Positions 1 through 12,723 of a stretch of DNA of 64,000 bases are shown one piece after another; the stretch's first letter is position 1; every line of letters begins with the position of its first letter. The notes below the pieces were generated by a model. It saw only the letters and a list, made by a program, of their open reading frames with translations. It was not told the DNA's origin and searched no databases. The stretch comes from Papaver somniferum (taxonomy: Eukaryota > Streptophyta > Magnoliopsida > Ranunculales > Papaveraceae), in assembly GCF_003573695.1 (NCBI RefSeq), contig NC_039363.1, forward strand, positions 163,696,747-163,760,746, in the 5' to 3' direction. Made by a program: the position numbers and the translations under genes.

Positions 1-433
1 GTAGCGGCTTAATACAGGGTGTGTTCAATCTGGATTAGGTCCCGGGGGTTTTCTGCATTTGCGGTTTCCTCGTTAACAAAATTTCTGGTGTCTGTGTTAT
101 TTCAATTTCCGCATTATATTGTTTTATCTTTATAATTGAAATAATACAGGTTGTGTGTTAGATCATCAATTAGAGTAATCCAACATTTTGTTGTTGATTG
201 TCATTGATTGATCCTTGGATATTGGTCTTTGGTACCATCCAAGTTATTCCTTGTATTTGATTAGAACTCGCAGTTCTTTCTTGAGTAAATCAAATCAAGA
301 AGAGAGATATAAACTCGTTGATATACTTTTAATTGATTGAGTCTAGTTGATTCTCTTTAAAGTATATTCGAGTTTGTCCATACAGATTGCTAAGCGAAAT
401 ATTGGGTGGTGTTGTTAGACCCCCGCTTTTTCA
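1..433 (+). repeat. Copia-type LTR, 3' part (cut by window edge)
   Basis: The bases match the last ~430 bp of the LTRs ending at 19985 and 38751. Shared landmarks are the 'gcggcttaatac' and 'aggtcccgg' blocks, 'tcctcgttaacaaaat', and the terminal run 'ccccgctttttca'. The last 60 bases resemble the 36381-38751 LTR more closely than the 17532 LTR. The Copia primer-binding site expected after the LTR end is absent, so this is a solo LTR, a 3' LTR or a broken copy. Most of it lies outside the window. Confidence 0.8.
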
Positions 434-438
434 AAATA

Positions 439-1051
439 TGTCACAAACTGGGGGATGTTCATAAGGGTATTGGTCTGGTGGTTTACAGCGTGCGGCGTGC
501 AACACGCCCATTATGAGAAAGTGTCAGGAAAGGCGGACAATTAGTGGCAGTAGATAAGTAGTCGGAGTAAAACCAACCAGTCTTCCCCTCATATAGGGAC
601 GTGGTTTTTACCATTCTACACGATCTCCACTTATTCCACTTCCTATGAGATCAGTGGGTGTTCGACTATGGCTTGTATAAATAGATTTTCTATCTATTTC
701 AACTGAAAAGAGTTCATTAACACAAGTATTCAGAAAACACCAAGAACTTATGGCTTACATTCTGCAAGTGGGTTCTACATTTTGATACAAGTCATAAAAC
801 AACCACACTTTCATAGTTCTCATTCTGATCTCAACACCTTTTTTGCTTCCCTCTCTAAGGTCAACCCTTCTCCTTAATTTTGTGACCGAAGCAAGACTGG
901 ACGACCATTTCTTGGTATAGGACAGAATTGTACAGATTGATCTCTCTAATCTAAAATACTCATGTGCAGCACATTTGTTTAGGGTTTAGATTCATTTCTC
1001 GGCGGCACACCCAATTTGCCATTTTCAGCAGAATCAGTTTTTACGCTACTA
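439..1051 (+). repeat. 5' LTR of the Gypsy-like element
   Basis: Begins TGTCACAAAC and matches 6571-7199 almost end to end. It contains a TATA box (TATAAATAG at 676-684) followed by a segment shared by both copies. The end is set where similarity stops, just before the putative primer-binding site. Confidence 0.8.
676..684 (+). promoter_or_regulatory. LTR TATA box
   Basis: TATAAATAG is conserved in both LTRs of this element (the second at 6824-6832). It lies in the position expected of the U3 promoter, with conserved sequence downstream. Confidence 0.55.
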
Positions 1052-1259
1052 AAAATTGGCGACCACAATGGGAGATTAATCTCTCGGTTGCAAAATCAAT
1101 TTCTCAATTTTTCGTTTTCGATTTCCTCAATTTCTCAAGATAGTTGATCTTAGGAATGGTTCAGAAATCCTCAATCCCAGTTTTACTTCTCCCAACACCG
1201 ACAATACCTCACATGTTATTTCTGAATCCGTTCTTTCATTCAAAACCCTTGTCGAGGCT

Positions 1260-2368
1260 ATGGATTCTCAATATTTAACAACTATTAACGATTTGATGAA
1301 AATCCTGAATGATATTGTCAGGAATCAAGCTATTAATGTCAAGACGCAGGACGAAGTATTTACGCTTTTAAAAGTCCTCACGGATCAATTATTAAAGGAA
1401 CCAACATGTATTCATTCTGGGGGAAACGCTATCAACAGTTCATTGCGGATCAATACTAATGGTAGTGGTCCTTTTTCCAAGATTCATATTCCTGGTGAGA
1501 AAAATGAAGTCTATACTCACGCTGAACAGAAAGGTAACCACCAACCTAACTTGTCTGCTCATGAAGGTCAATAGATGTTTCCTCAAACTCAAGAAGAAGA
1601 CCCGTAGAATTTATTACATCCTCATCAGAGTCCTTGCGATGAAAAGGTGATTCCATTATATGCATCCTTCTTGGAAAATATTTATTCCCATATTGCATCA
1701 GATGCTGCTAAGATGCTGCTTTGCTTAGTCGATCCGAACCGTCCCATAATGAAGAAGCTCGTAAAGATGTTCAGGACAACAGGCGTCCTTCCAATAAAAT
1801 ATCTAACCTCCAATCAATCTCTAGTGAGGGTGGAAAGATAAAGTATATGGAGAACGACTATCAACAATCTAAGCGTCCGACTCCCATTTCACACAGGTCA
1901 CATGAGGCCCCAAAATTCCCGAATTTTCCCTTTCTACTGGAGGAGGTGATTGAACTCTTGGAGGTCTGGATACAAGCTGGCGTCATCAAACTACCTCATA
2001 CCAGACATCCTCCGACTAAACAAGATATGGAAGATCCCAGGTACTGTCTCCTTCATAGGTTCGCCAACCATCCTACAAGCGACTGCAACAGATTGAAGCG
2101 CATCTTCCAGGAGAAGATCGACTCAGGGGAACTTCAACTGGGAACTGAAGGAGTATACAAAGACCATCTTCCTATTATAAGCTGTTGCATGCTTTCTGGG
2201 GACTCCGTCCACAAAATTGTACAATCAACCATAGAGCATGCATGTGAAATTCTCTATTTCTCAAAGGCACGACGTCAAGATATCTTTGCCGCTCTAAATT
2301 GTGTTGTATCGGGAAACAGACCAATGAAACTGCCCCCAAGACCAAATATCTCTGGAAGACATGATTAG
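1260..2368 (+). pseudogene. Gag-like relic of the Gypsy element
   Basis: Two reading frames carry pieces of one gag-like polyprotein: 1260-1574 (104 codons) and, after a frame change, 1721-2368. The second piece has a C-x2-H-x4-H-x4-C knuckle (near 2046-2087) followed by a basic/amphipathic stretch ending 'SGELQL'. Plant Ty3 polyproteins often show this arrangement between gag and protease. The break between the pieces, the short length and the lack of a continuous frame mark it as dead. The ATG of the protease-like frame overlaps the stop of this frame by 8 bases (ATGATTAG, 2361-2368), which may be chance. Confidence 0.6.
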
Positions 2369-2600
2369 CATATATGACCGGGGCCTATTAACCACTGCTT
2401 ATCTTGGAGATGTCGAGTTTGGAAAGGCGCTAATTGACGCATGCACTGATCTCAATGTTGTCACTATCCAGACTCTGAAGGCTGTAGGGATTCCAAAGCG
2501 AGTAGCTACTCGCTGTCCAACCATAGTCAGGGACTACGAAGGGAAATCTAGAAGTGCCTACGGATCCATCACTCTTGAAAATGCAAGATCGTACATCTAG
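2361..2600 (+). pseudogene. Retroviral-type aspartic protease relic
   Basis: The 79-codon frame resembles the plant Gypsy protease. A hydrophobic strand leads into 'ALIDACTDLNVV', then a 'TLKAVGI' helix and a 'GSITLE' strand. The catalytic triplet, normally Asp-Ser/Thr-Gly, reads Asp-Ala-Cys here, so activity is not expected. It sits directly after the gag relic, as in intact elements. No polymerase domain follows. Confidence 0.55.
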
Positions 2601-5600
2601 AGGCTCCACACACAAGTAAGTCTTATCGAACAACCTCTTTTACGGCCGGATAATCCTCATCTCATCAATAATTGGGGACTTGATCTGATCATCAACCCAA
2701 CTGCGGCTAGGCGACGTTAAGAGGAAGCTGGTCCCTGTCAATATTTTATCAAATGTTTAGAAGAATCCTCGATCGAGGATAAGAAGTCTGGAGGTCAAGT
2801 AGCAGGAGCCTTATTTAGTTGCCGAAATCATACAAGGTGACTATTGCAAGCTCCTTGGTACTGACAAGCTGGAAGGAGTAGCAATACACACTAGATTGCT
2901 CCTGTCAATGCCTAAAACGTTATGTTGTAATTTCCCTAGTATTTCCCTTGTTTTCATAAAAAATTTACAATTCCTCCGGAATGTTTGCACCAATTTGCAT
3001 TCATAGTTAGGATTTCAGTCTATTAGCCAAGTGAAGCGTCATTTCTTTCACAAAACAAAAACCTATATTCTTTCAAAAGCATTCGCCTACCTGTTTCAAA
3101 ACCAAATCAAACCACGGCTCATATTTCCTAGAGAAAACACCTTTCATACCCCGAAGAGCAACCGGCTTCAACTTCAAGACAACTTATCAAATTTCTGATT
3201 CCTTATGATTAATGAGATTCATGGAAGGAAGTATATCCATTTCAGTTTGAAAATTTTGGATTTTGGAAATCCCTTCACATAACCAGGAAACATTAAACCT
3301 GAAGTATACACACATGTCTTAATGATACTCTCAATTTGCGATCACTCATTCAGAAGCAGCATGCCTGGTCGTACCACACATTTGGTCGTGGCAATGTGTC
3401 CATACTTCTTCAATATTCGGGCGTACAACTCGGCATATTAGCTGACATATTGAACCCTCCAATTAACACATGATCTACAAGAGGAGCATCAAATTGAGGG
3501 TCGATGGCGCAGTCACATTCTCAACATCATCGGTCGCCTCCATCCCTGGATTATCTCCCGGTCTAACCTGCAACATCATCCCAAATAATGGAGAGTGCTT
3601 CCTTCATTGTCATTGTATCCTGAATCTGTTTGGTTTTCATCGTTGTCATATGGAAGCGACTCTATATTACTATATTTCTCCTTTTCTTCTAGAGGTATCT
3701 TGAACGCATTGTCATCCCAGCTACCTGCAGCTATCGCAAATCTAACAAAGGCATTCATCTTTCCGGAGCATTAAAATTACGGAAGAAGTGGAGAAAGATT
3801 ATTTGTGCCACTTGCAATCCTCTTTGACCGAACTTATTTCTCCCGGGGACTGCCTCTACCTTATCTAGAGAATACCGAATGGAATTTGATAAATTTTGAA
3901 ATCCACTGGAGAGGCTGGATACTTATTCTTCTGGAGACAAAACCTTATTACACGTTCCAGAGAGATCGATGGTACAGATTCTACACCCTCTGGGCCAGGA
4001 AGAAGAGTCTTCACGTGATCAGGATGAGTCCTAACAGTCATGTAAGACATTTCGAAGAAGTCATCATTTGTATTTTACATGTCTTTGGAATCATTAATGC
4101 CTCCTTGCTTAGCAACGGAAATACCTCCAAGTGACATCTTATCCAAACAAAATTTTCACGCTCCCGGTTACTGTTAGGGGGCTACACGTGCAAAACAAAA
4201 AAATCACCTACTTCGAGTTCTCCTTGCTCGCCTTGTTATTGATCATAACTATTGTAGATTGCTTCGTTGCCGTTGAAGCTCGCTCTACCGCTGCTAACGA
4301 AGAAAGTCATTCACACCAAGCTAAATGTTCAAGTTTGATAAGCTACTCGTGGATATTACACTCACGGATAAGATACAGCTAGGGTTTATACCTCAAAAAA
4401 AAAAGAAAAAGAATAAGAGTACCTACCTCGAGATCCTTCTGCTGTGTTCGTCTCTCTGCTGGCCTTGCTGCTGATACTTGTCCTGCCGCCGCTGTTATAA
4501 CTCAAATAATTATTGTTACCAATGATATTAATGAAAGGATGCTTCTAGCTGTCAATAGAGTTGATAAGATACGAGTTGCAGAAAAAACAACAGTAAGAAC
4601 GAGAGAAAAAAAACGAAGATGAGATGAACTTACCTTGTTGCTGATTGGCGTATACGATGATGGGTTGGTCCTGTTGTTCCTTCAAAAAAGGAAAGAGAAA
4701 AAGCTCCATTTATACCCGGCGAATTTCTAAATCCGGAAAGGGCTTCTTCATATCGCTAGCTGCTTCTACGACTTCCAAAGAATTTCAAACCAACTGATAT
4801 CTCACGGGTAACATCTATCTACTTCATCTTATTAATTTTATTTTTCGTTTGTCACCATCTAGTGCTTACCCCATAACAATATCATTGTTACGTGCTAAGC
4901 ATGAGACTTAATGTTGATGGTGGTTTTTAGTTTAGGGAGAAAACTATAAAAGTATGTCTACCTGACCCGGTATCATAAGTAGTAGATCTTGATATGTTTG
5001 TATTCCGCAAGGAATTTGAAGAATATACCAAAATATGATGAGTGTCTATGCCTCTTTTTCATATTGTATTGAAACTCAAGCTCCTGGATGAATTGTTTTA
5101 CTAGTATAGAGCCTGATGAGTATTTAAGCTCTTAGCTGCATTATTCATTAATGTCGGAGCCTGCTGAGTATCTATCCTGCTGATGAGTTTTCCGATATGT
5201 CAACATTAAGATATGCATGAAGGTACTCAATTAGAAGCACGCTGCGCTGCTCTCCGAGATAAAAAAATTAGTCGTATCAACATACAAAATTCACCAAAAT
5301 TGATTAATTTTGTGTCAACTCGCAAAATTCAATTTTGTAGCATAATTTTATCAATTTACAAAAATTAGGTTTTTTGTTGCCTGCGCAATATCTCGATCCC
5401 TATTGGTCGAGACTAAACCTAGGCAAAATAGGAAATTGATCCATCATGGAACTAATGGTAGCAAAATCATAATAGAAGTTGGAAAATAAGAAATAAAGGG
5501 AAATTACGACGAATGAAGGCAGCGGCAAAAAGACCATGTCCGCGCCACTTGGCCGGCCGATTTGCCCTAGTTTGCGTCGCCTATCACCAACCGGACATGC

Positions 5601-6570
5601 CCCATGTTGCTGGCCGCCAGTCCCTCTTTTCCATCGACCAATCAAATTGCTCCAAAGTCGCAGCCTACACTTTTAATTAAAGATGGTTGTCTATCGGACC
5701 CTATTTCCCATCGACCAATAAGATCGCTCTAAAGCTGTAAGCTACACTTTTAATTAAAGATGGTTGTCTGTTTCCCCTCTTTCCCACCGGACAATCAAAT
5801 TGGTTCCAAGATCAAGCTCTATGATATCTACCTGCTTATAGACTACAAGCTCCGCTCTCACCAATCGGATCGGTTTAACTAGGTTGAACGATATCCAAAA
5901 GGTCACCCAAGGTTGGCCGAACAGCTGGGAGAAACTCCTAAATAATATGGACATGAGCTATATGCCAAAAGTTTCGTATGGATGTCTAGTATAACATACT
6001 AAAAAAAACACATAATCGGATTAACGATCTAAAAGATACATCTTAAAAGGCGAGCTAGGCCATGGTTGAAAACTGACAAAATTCCTCTTGAATTCTTCCT
6101 AATTTTTTACTGTCGGGTTGTTTTCACCTCCTAAAGGAGCTCAAAACCTTAATATTCCCTCCTATGAAGATAGGAAATTCTTTTCTGATAAGAATGGAGG
6201 GACAGATCATCAAAATCCGAGTTTGTATGAGAATTCTACAACAGTTTTAGTGAGAGTCTCACATCTGAATTTTCTGATTACGAAATTTCATGAATTAACA
6301 TAAACTTCCGCAAATTATCTCAACCATCCAAGTTGGCTAGCTTATTTAATCGGATTAGATATAATTTGGTTCGACCAATGAGATTCCATGATGACTATCG
6401 GTCATCCCCTCCTATGAGGACTGACTACCTGACGCCTAGCTTGCGCGTGATTGGTCGAAATAATTAGGTCTTGCAAGTAAGTCCCACTCAAAAATTAACG
6501 TGTGAGACTTGTTACATTCTTTGTGTAACTTGCTCCATATTTTCTACAAAAATACTCGAGACATCAAACA
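2601..6570 (+). other. Gypsy interior without recognisable genes
   Basis: About 4 kb of AT-rich sequence has only short, unsupported ORFs on both strands. One visible structure is an imperfect tandem duplication near 5665-5770, where 'cttttaattaaagatggttgtc' type sequence occurs twice about 75-80 bp apart. I found no reverse transcriptase or integrase motif. Confidence 0.5.
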
Positions 6571-7199
6571 TGTCACAAACAGGGGGATGTTCATAAGGGT
6601 ATTGGTCTGGCGGTTTACAGCATGCGGCGTGCAACACGCCCATTACGAGAAAGTGTCAGGAAAGGCGGACAATTAGTGGCAGTAGAGAAGTAGTGGGAGT
6701 AAAACCAACCAGTCTTCCCCTCATAGTAGGGACGTGGTTTTTACCATTCTACACGATCTCCACTTCTCCATCACTCAACTACTTCCACTCCTATGAGATC
6801 AGTGTGTGTTCGACTATGGCTTGTATAAATAGATTTTTAATCTATTTCAACTGAAAAGAGTTCATTAACACAAGTATTCAGAAAACACCAAGAAATTATA
6901 GCTTACATTCTGCAAGCGGGTTCTACATTCTGATACAAGTCAAAAACAACCACACTTTCATAGTTCATCATTCTGATCTCAACACCTTCTTCGCTTTCCT
7001 CTCTAAGATCAACCCTTCTCCTTCATTTTGTGACCGAAGCAAGACTGGACGGCCATTTTTTGGTTTAGTCCAGAATTGTACAGATTGATCTCTCAAATCT
7101 AAAGTATTTATGTGCAGTACATTTGATTAGGGTTTGGATTCGTTTCTCGGTGGCACACCCAATTTACCATTTTCAGCAGAATCGGTTTTTACCCTACTA
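6571..7199 (+). repeat. 3' LTR of the Gypsy-like element
   Basis: Second copy of the 439-1051 repeat, starting TGTCACAAAC and carrying the TATA box at 6824-6832. The bases after it do not repeat the sequence before the first LTR, so the target duplication is lost or the boundaries are off by a few bases. Confidence 0.8.
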
Positions 7200-7689
7200 C
7201 AACAGGTTGTCGAACGAAAAAGTTGGTGGTGTACTTGGTATCCTTGCGTTTTCACCACCATCAACTATCCAAACACTAGCAAATCCTCCCGAATGTTAAG
7301 AATTGTAAACCCCGCCATTTATTTTACCTGTAGATCGGTTTAATATGTAAGATAAATGAATTTAGGGTTTAGGAAAACTGCTTCTGGGTTGATTACGTTT
7401 AGGATTTCTTGTCGACCTAGCTGTGAAATGATAATTATGATGAGGATTCTAAGAACTCCCATCCATGAATTTCCAATTACGGGTGGCACTTTCCTAGCCG
7501 TTAGTTGTTCTGTATTTGCAGAAAACTAGAAAATTTTCTTTTGGCTCGGTTTGGAATTTCCAACCGTGATCGTTGTGTCCCAACCGTAAGTTCATTTAAC
7601 GGTTTTCCAGTTTTTCTATCCATGAAGCTTAACTCGGTTGGGACTTTCCTAGCCATTACTAGTTCTGTATTTGCAAAAAAACTAGAAAT
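7200..7689. other. Non-coding spacer with tAGCCGTta-type motifs
   Basis: No gene is seen. From 7470 to 7665 there are two imperfect copies of a segment holding 'ctttcctagcc' and 'ttctgtatttgca', plus several 'aaccgt/acggtt' motifs. Similar 'acggctagg' and 'ccaagccgtaa' motifs occur at 16.1-17.3 kb beside the other SANT gene copy. This stretch is therefore probably the subterminal part of the same transposon family. Confidence 0.4.
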
Positions 7690-8024
7690 TTTCCTTGTGC
7701 TTATATGATTGTTCCATTTTTAGGAACCGAGGAAAGGGAAAAGGCATACGTATTGCACGACATAAAATTAAAAGAAAAGCTCACTACATTGCAAACATGG
7801 GACTTAATAATAGTAATCGAAATCAGTATAATTACTTTCTTCCAATATACGATACCAACCATCGATACCAACCATGAAGGTCAAACTTCTTGCCATGGAC
7901 ATCCTCATAATCGGCTTCCCACTGAAAAAATAAAGCAATTATAAGTTAGTATTTTTCAAAACAGTTTTTGATAGACGAGTTATTGAAAAACTCTTTGAGC
8001 ACGTGGCATATTGGGATTGTTTTC
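7690..8024 (-). pseudogene. SANT/Myb-like transposon gene, 3' part (minus)
   Basis: Read on the minus strand, this continues the gene fragment at 14225-14480 once the solo LTR (8025-14224) is removed. It shows an intron-like segment ending in a T-rich run and AG, then a short frame with 'YEDVHGKKF' followed by an aromatic stretch. This resembles the end of the SANT-like accessory protein of plant PIF/Harbinger-type transposons ('Y..F..G..F.h..cW'). The plus-strand copy has an equivalent second exon at 16847-16954. No intact frame survives. The family assignment is from pattern memory and is moderate. Confidence 0.4.
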
Positions 8025-8744
8025 TGTTAGAGCATAGCTTGGTTGAACTCACCAAGAGTTGGTATGTCAAGTTTGGTTGTTATATTTTAGTATCAAATCT
8101 CATCTAGAGTCGCTTGATTAAATACTAAAGTCAACTTCGTTTAGGTTAGACTAGAAAGTCTAGGAATGTTGAGACATACAAGTATTACTCCGAAGACCTA
8201 AAGAATGAGAATAAGTAATGACAACAACGACGACATCATCCTTTCACTTGAGGTTAGTAATATTGACTTGATCTTGTTTCCATTGCTAATGTATCTTTCA
8301 AGTCGTGGTATATTGAAAACATAACGTACGAAGCAGTATATATTGTATATAATACTCTAGTGATGTGACCTGGTCATTATAGTATGATCAAAGTGTCAAG
8401 GAAAACATATTACGGAGTATGAACGTTTATCTTTTAGAAATTCGTAAGTACGACATCGACATAATCTACTGTATATGGTTATTTGATTATGTGTGCATTA
8501 TATAGGAATGATTTTACCCTAGGAAACAATGTTTTATAACATTTGTTTAAAGGAAGTACATTTATGAACTTGTTTCATAATCGAAAGAAAATCATGATTG
8601 GTCTTGTTATTCTTTGAATATATTTTGGATGACCAATGGAAGATGACTTTGGTAGAACCTATATTAACTTGTTGAAATTTATGGTATAACCGGTCATAGC
8701 CTATATAATATAATTTGTTGCAATTTGTCATGAGCTTCATTGTA

Positions 8745-9045
8745 AATATAGTTGTAACCGATCACAAGTTATATTAGAATGCAAGTTGTAACCGGCCATA
8801 AGTTACTTTGGGAACCAAGGTATAACCGGTCACAAGATGAATTGGAAGTTAGTTGTAATCGACCACAAGCTACCTTTGGGAAGCAAGGTGTAACCGGTCA
8901 CAAGCTAACTCGGGAAGTAAGGTGTAACCATCAAAAGCTACCTCTGGGGAGCAAGGTGTAACCGGTCATAATCTAGTTTGAGAAACTTGGTATAACCGAT
9001 CACAACTTACATTGTGAGGTTGGTATAACCGATCCCAAGAAGCAA
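8745..9045 (+). repeat. Motif array inside the LTR (TAACCGGTCACAAG type)
   Basis: About nine to ten degenerate copies of GGTGTAACCGGTCACAAG are spaced roughly 25-50 bp apart. Each has an ACCGGT or ACCGATC core, and the spacers are semi-conserved ('ctttgggaagcaa'). The ORF at 8779-8961 is only a translation of the array. It lies ~0.72-1.0 kb from the LTR start, the same relative place where the other LTRs carry arrays of different motifs. Confidence 0.85.
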
Positions 9046-9433
9046 AACCGAGTTTCCAATATTCACATATCTCTGTAAGTTTTTTGTGAAGCTTGGAATT
9101 AGGGTTTGCTAAGAAACTTCTAGATGTCCACATATTTGAACATGTACATCTCTTATCATTTATTTTTCAAAGATATTCCTTGATACTCAAGGTGATCCCT
9201 GGTCCGAAAAAATGAAAAGCATTTAATTATGATTTTCATAATATATATTTTAGTTATCAGCAATTAAAACATATCCCCTAGAATATATTATTAGTTAGTT
9301 TTTCCATGAGAGTTTTCGGAAATATTGGTTGACATTTATTGGGAATAGGAAAACCGAACTTAGGTACTTTATTGCATATCTTTAGAATATTTTCGGGTTT
9401 TGGAATTTCCTTGTTGTCCAAACAACCTTGGTT

Positions 9434-9440
9434 TATAAAT
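9434..9440 (+). promoter_or_regulatory. LTR TATA box
   Basis: TATAAAT in the context 'ccttggtttataaatacttga' is conserved in the sister LTR at 45091-45097. It is the likely U3/R promoter, now cut from its downstream part by the LINE. Confidence 0.5.
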
Positions 9441-9494
9441 ACTTGAGTTTGCATTTCTTGTTTAAAGGCACTAGTTAACAGAAAAGGATGTCCT

Positions 9495-11690
9495 CAGTAA
9501 AAATATTTCAAAAATGATACGGGAAGGGAGTTTAAAGGAAATGGTTAACTGAAAAGGCATCCGACCATCACATATTTTCTTTGCAGATGATATATTCATT
9601 TTCTTCAATGGAGATAAAGTAAATGTCAGGAAATTAATGAAAACACTAGCAACTTATCAATCTGCATCAGGTCAAGTGGTGAGTTTGGAGAAGAGTAAAT
9701 GCTTCATAGGTGGAACAACTGAAAGTAGAAGGCTTCAAATATCTGAAGAATGTAATATTCCATTGCAGAATTCCCGGTTAAATATTTGGGTGTTATACTA
9801 AAACCAGAAAGTCAAATCAGTTCATGTATGGAGATGTGTGGAGATGATCCAAGACAGATTAACAGGATGGATGGGAAAATTACTATCATTCCAGGAGAGA
9901 TTGGTACTTGTGAAGGTTGTTCTTTGTAGTATCCCCATTTACAACATGTCAGTGTATAAATCGCCAAAGAAAGTTTTGCAAGAATGTGAGAGACTTATCA
10001 GAAATTTTCTATGGAGTGGTGATCCAGCAAGTAGAAAGAATATTACTCTTAAATGGAATAAAGTTTGCTCTTCATTATGTGAAGGTGGTCTGGAAATCAG
10101 AAGGTTAGAGGTAATCAATAAAGTTTTACTGATGAAATTATACTGGAAAATGCAGAATGGCACAGATGAGTGGTCCAAATGTTTTCAAGCTAAGTTCCAG
10201 GATAATAAGTGAGAATGGATTTCATATTATACAAAATCTTCTATATTCCCAGGGAAAAAATGGTTGCAAATGATATGCAGGATTCTACTAGATGCATAGT
10301 AGGAAAATGGGGAGGATATATCTGTATGGAGTGATAAATGGACTTTAGACAGGTCTTTGAAAGAACTATATCCTGAGAATGAATTCATGAGTCTGTTTCC
10401 AGGCATGAAAGTATCAAATTTGTTAGTGGATGGAGAGTGGGTAATTACTAGTGAGTTACTAGAGATGATAGATGTAATTGAATTTCCAGTAGTGGAAAAT
10501 GGTGTTGATAAAAGGACTTGGACAGGGTCTATTACAGGTGAATTCTCAATATCATCAGCAGTTGAATGCATAAGAGAGAAGTTTCATGTTCTTAAATGGA
10601 CAAAAAGGGGTATGGCATTGTTCAATTCATCCAAGTTTATCTAGAAATGTTTGGAAACTGGCTAGAAATATATGTGCAACAGATGAAAATATGAAAAAGA
10701 GAAAATTTCAATTAGCCACAAGATGTAAACAAGATGAAGAGAATAAGGAACATATTATGTGGTATTGTAAGTACAATGAGATAATCTGGAGTTGGTTAGG
10801 GGGAATCTTCAAATTTACAGATCCAAAATTCTTTAGAGAAATGTTAAAGTTAGCAAAAGAAAAAAGCCCAGCAGTAAATGAATTATGGAGAGTTGCTTCT
10901 TTCTGCACAATGAGGGAGATATGTTTTATGAGAAATCAATGCATGTATGAAAATGCTAACTACAACATGGAGGTTGTAAAGAGAAAAGTGATGCAGTTTA
11001 CTGCAGAAAGTGAAGTTAGAATGCAGGCACCCATGTGGAATAGCACATATGATTTGCAGGTACTTAAAGCATTTGTTCTAAAGAGCAGAAAAACTAGAAC
11101 TGGTGGAGTAATGAAAATCTTTTTGTATCTGCCCGAACAAACAGATTATTACTGTGTTGTGATGGAGCATCAAAAGGTAATCCAGGTGCTTCAGGGCATG
11201 GATTCATAGGTAAAAACAAGGAAGGTACATGTGTTATTTGTAGTTGCTGGTGGTTTTGGGATTTCACTAATTGCTTTGCATAAATAATAGATATCCTAAA
11301 TGCAGGTGAGTGGGCAGTAAGTCAAAGATTTTACAATTTGGTATTCAAATCTGATTCAAATGAAGTTTAAAAGCTTTCCAGACTCATAAAATCCCATGGT
11401 ATGCTAGAGCAAGATGGAAAAAAATTGGTAGCCTTACATCATGTATCTTCATTCATAGCTATAGAGAAATAAACTTTTCAGCAGATAGACTGGCTAAAAA
11501 AGGGTCTAATCTGGCTAGAGGAGAAAAAATCATTTTTGACTATAAGCCTCCATTCCTTGATGGACTGGAAAATCCAGAGCAAGCATACTATAGATTTTTT
11601 TAAAATTGTAAGCCATGAGAATGAAGGCATGTTTATTTGGTTTTATCTTATTAGAATTTAGTTCCAATGGAACTTAGCTTGTATTCTTTG
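9495..11690 (+). pseudogene. 5'-truncated LINE fragment (RT end, zinc-binding, RNase H)
   Basis: Coding similarity begins inside the reverse transcriptase just before the catalytic FADD box (about 9585-9600). Next are the RT thumb region ('LEKSKCFIGG'), a connection domain (9838-10212), the zinc-binding region (10586-10800, 'RNVWKLARNICATDENMKK...') and an RNase H start 'DGASKGNPG' near 11158-11190. The RNase H tail is 'FSADRLAKKG', and coding ends near 11600. It matches, in order, the LINE at 22.4-35.6 kb, so it is the same family. Frameshifts and stops are frequent. It was inserted just downstream of the TATA box of the host LTR, as comparison with 45091 onward shows. No poly-A tail or target duplication is obvious. 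Confidence 0.85.
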
Positions 11691-12723
11691 AACTTAGCTG
11701 GTGGAGTCGTCTATTCAGAGATGAAAGTATCCTAATTAGGTGAAATCTCTTATGACCGCTTGTTTAAAGACTTTTGTGGGATCAAGAAGCTCTACGAGTA
11801 CCGTTGGTGGGAAACTAAATAATTGCAGTGTTATTAGTTTTCGATTATTGATTGATTGACTAACGGTTGTTAAAACTTTGATTGCATCTAGTTTGTTTAT
11901 TCTTGAGAATCTTCTATTCTGATATGAGATTCACTTAGATTAGATCAAAGTATCAACGGGATCTTTAGAACCATCTTCGGATCTAAAGACATCTTGTGAT
12001 AATCCATTGTGTGTGATTTATCAAAAGAGGATTCAAGTGTTGTTGTGCAGGTATTTGAAGGCAGTAAAAGATTCGAAGACGAAGAAGAATTCTTTTTAGT
12101 TTTCGTATCTTGTGGATTTAGTGCATAAATCTTGATCGGCTGGGATCCAACTAGAACCGGTTTATCTTTGATAGACTTGATTCATTAATTGCGCGACATC
12201 GACAACTCTCTATAGTTTCTCTTTGAGATCTATATCGATTGAGTGCGAATCTAAACTTGATTATTTTGGTAGTCAAAGGATAGATTGATCTAACCAAACA
12301 AAGGAGTTTATTAGATTAAATATAAGAGCCTTTTTCAACGACTCATCAAATATCTTTAGCAAGATTGATTAGAGTGGTTACCGAACAGATTATACCTTTG
12401 TTGTCTGGAATACGATCCAAAGGAATTGCTACTCACGTGAGTGACTCTAGAAGTCGAAGGCGCATGGATACTGAGGGAACTAAGTATCTAGGGGTAGTCT
12501 GCTTGGTCTCAACTATACGAAGTTGGTATTAAATTTTGTATATCGGATTAATTCTGTGAGTATTCAAAACTGGACTAGGTCCCGTGATTTTTCTGATTTG
12601 CGGTTTGCTCGTTAACAAAATCTTCTTGTGTCTTTTACTTTGTTTTTCGCATTATAATTAGTACAACCGTTGCCACGGTGGGAGGGCCGACCAAAGAAGA
12701 ATCTGAAGATGGGGTTTGTATGC

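Larger units (their letters stand above)
439..7199 (+). mobile_element. Decayed Ty3/Gypsy-like LTR retrotransposon
   Basis: Two direct repeats of ~0.61-0.63 kb (439-1051 and 6571-7199) start with TGTCACAAAC and bound a 5.5-kb interior. Right after the first repeat is 'attggcgaccac', resembling a Gypsy primer-binding site. The interior holds gag-like and aspartic-protease-like relics between 1260 and 2600, and I see no reverse transcriptase, RNase H or integrase. It is therefore non-autonomous or heavily deleted. The repeats differ at many positions, so it is not young. No clear target duplication or polypurine tract was found, and the 3' boundary is approximate (ends near 'ctacta'). Confidence 0.75.

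Noticed and set aside
2601..6570. Hidden reverse transcriptase or endogenous pararetrovirus in the Gypsy interior
   Set aside because: No YxDD-type box, RNase H or integrase motif found on either strand.
8779..8961. Short repetitive ORF
   Set aside because: It is only a translation of the LTR motif array, as are 18200-18418, 39655-39873 and 44278-44547.
8745..9045. CRISPR-like regular repeats with spacers
   Set aside because: Repeats are degenerate, spacing is irregular and the setting is a plant LTR. The same applies to 18215-18409, 36975-37140 and 44340-44545.
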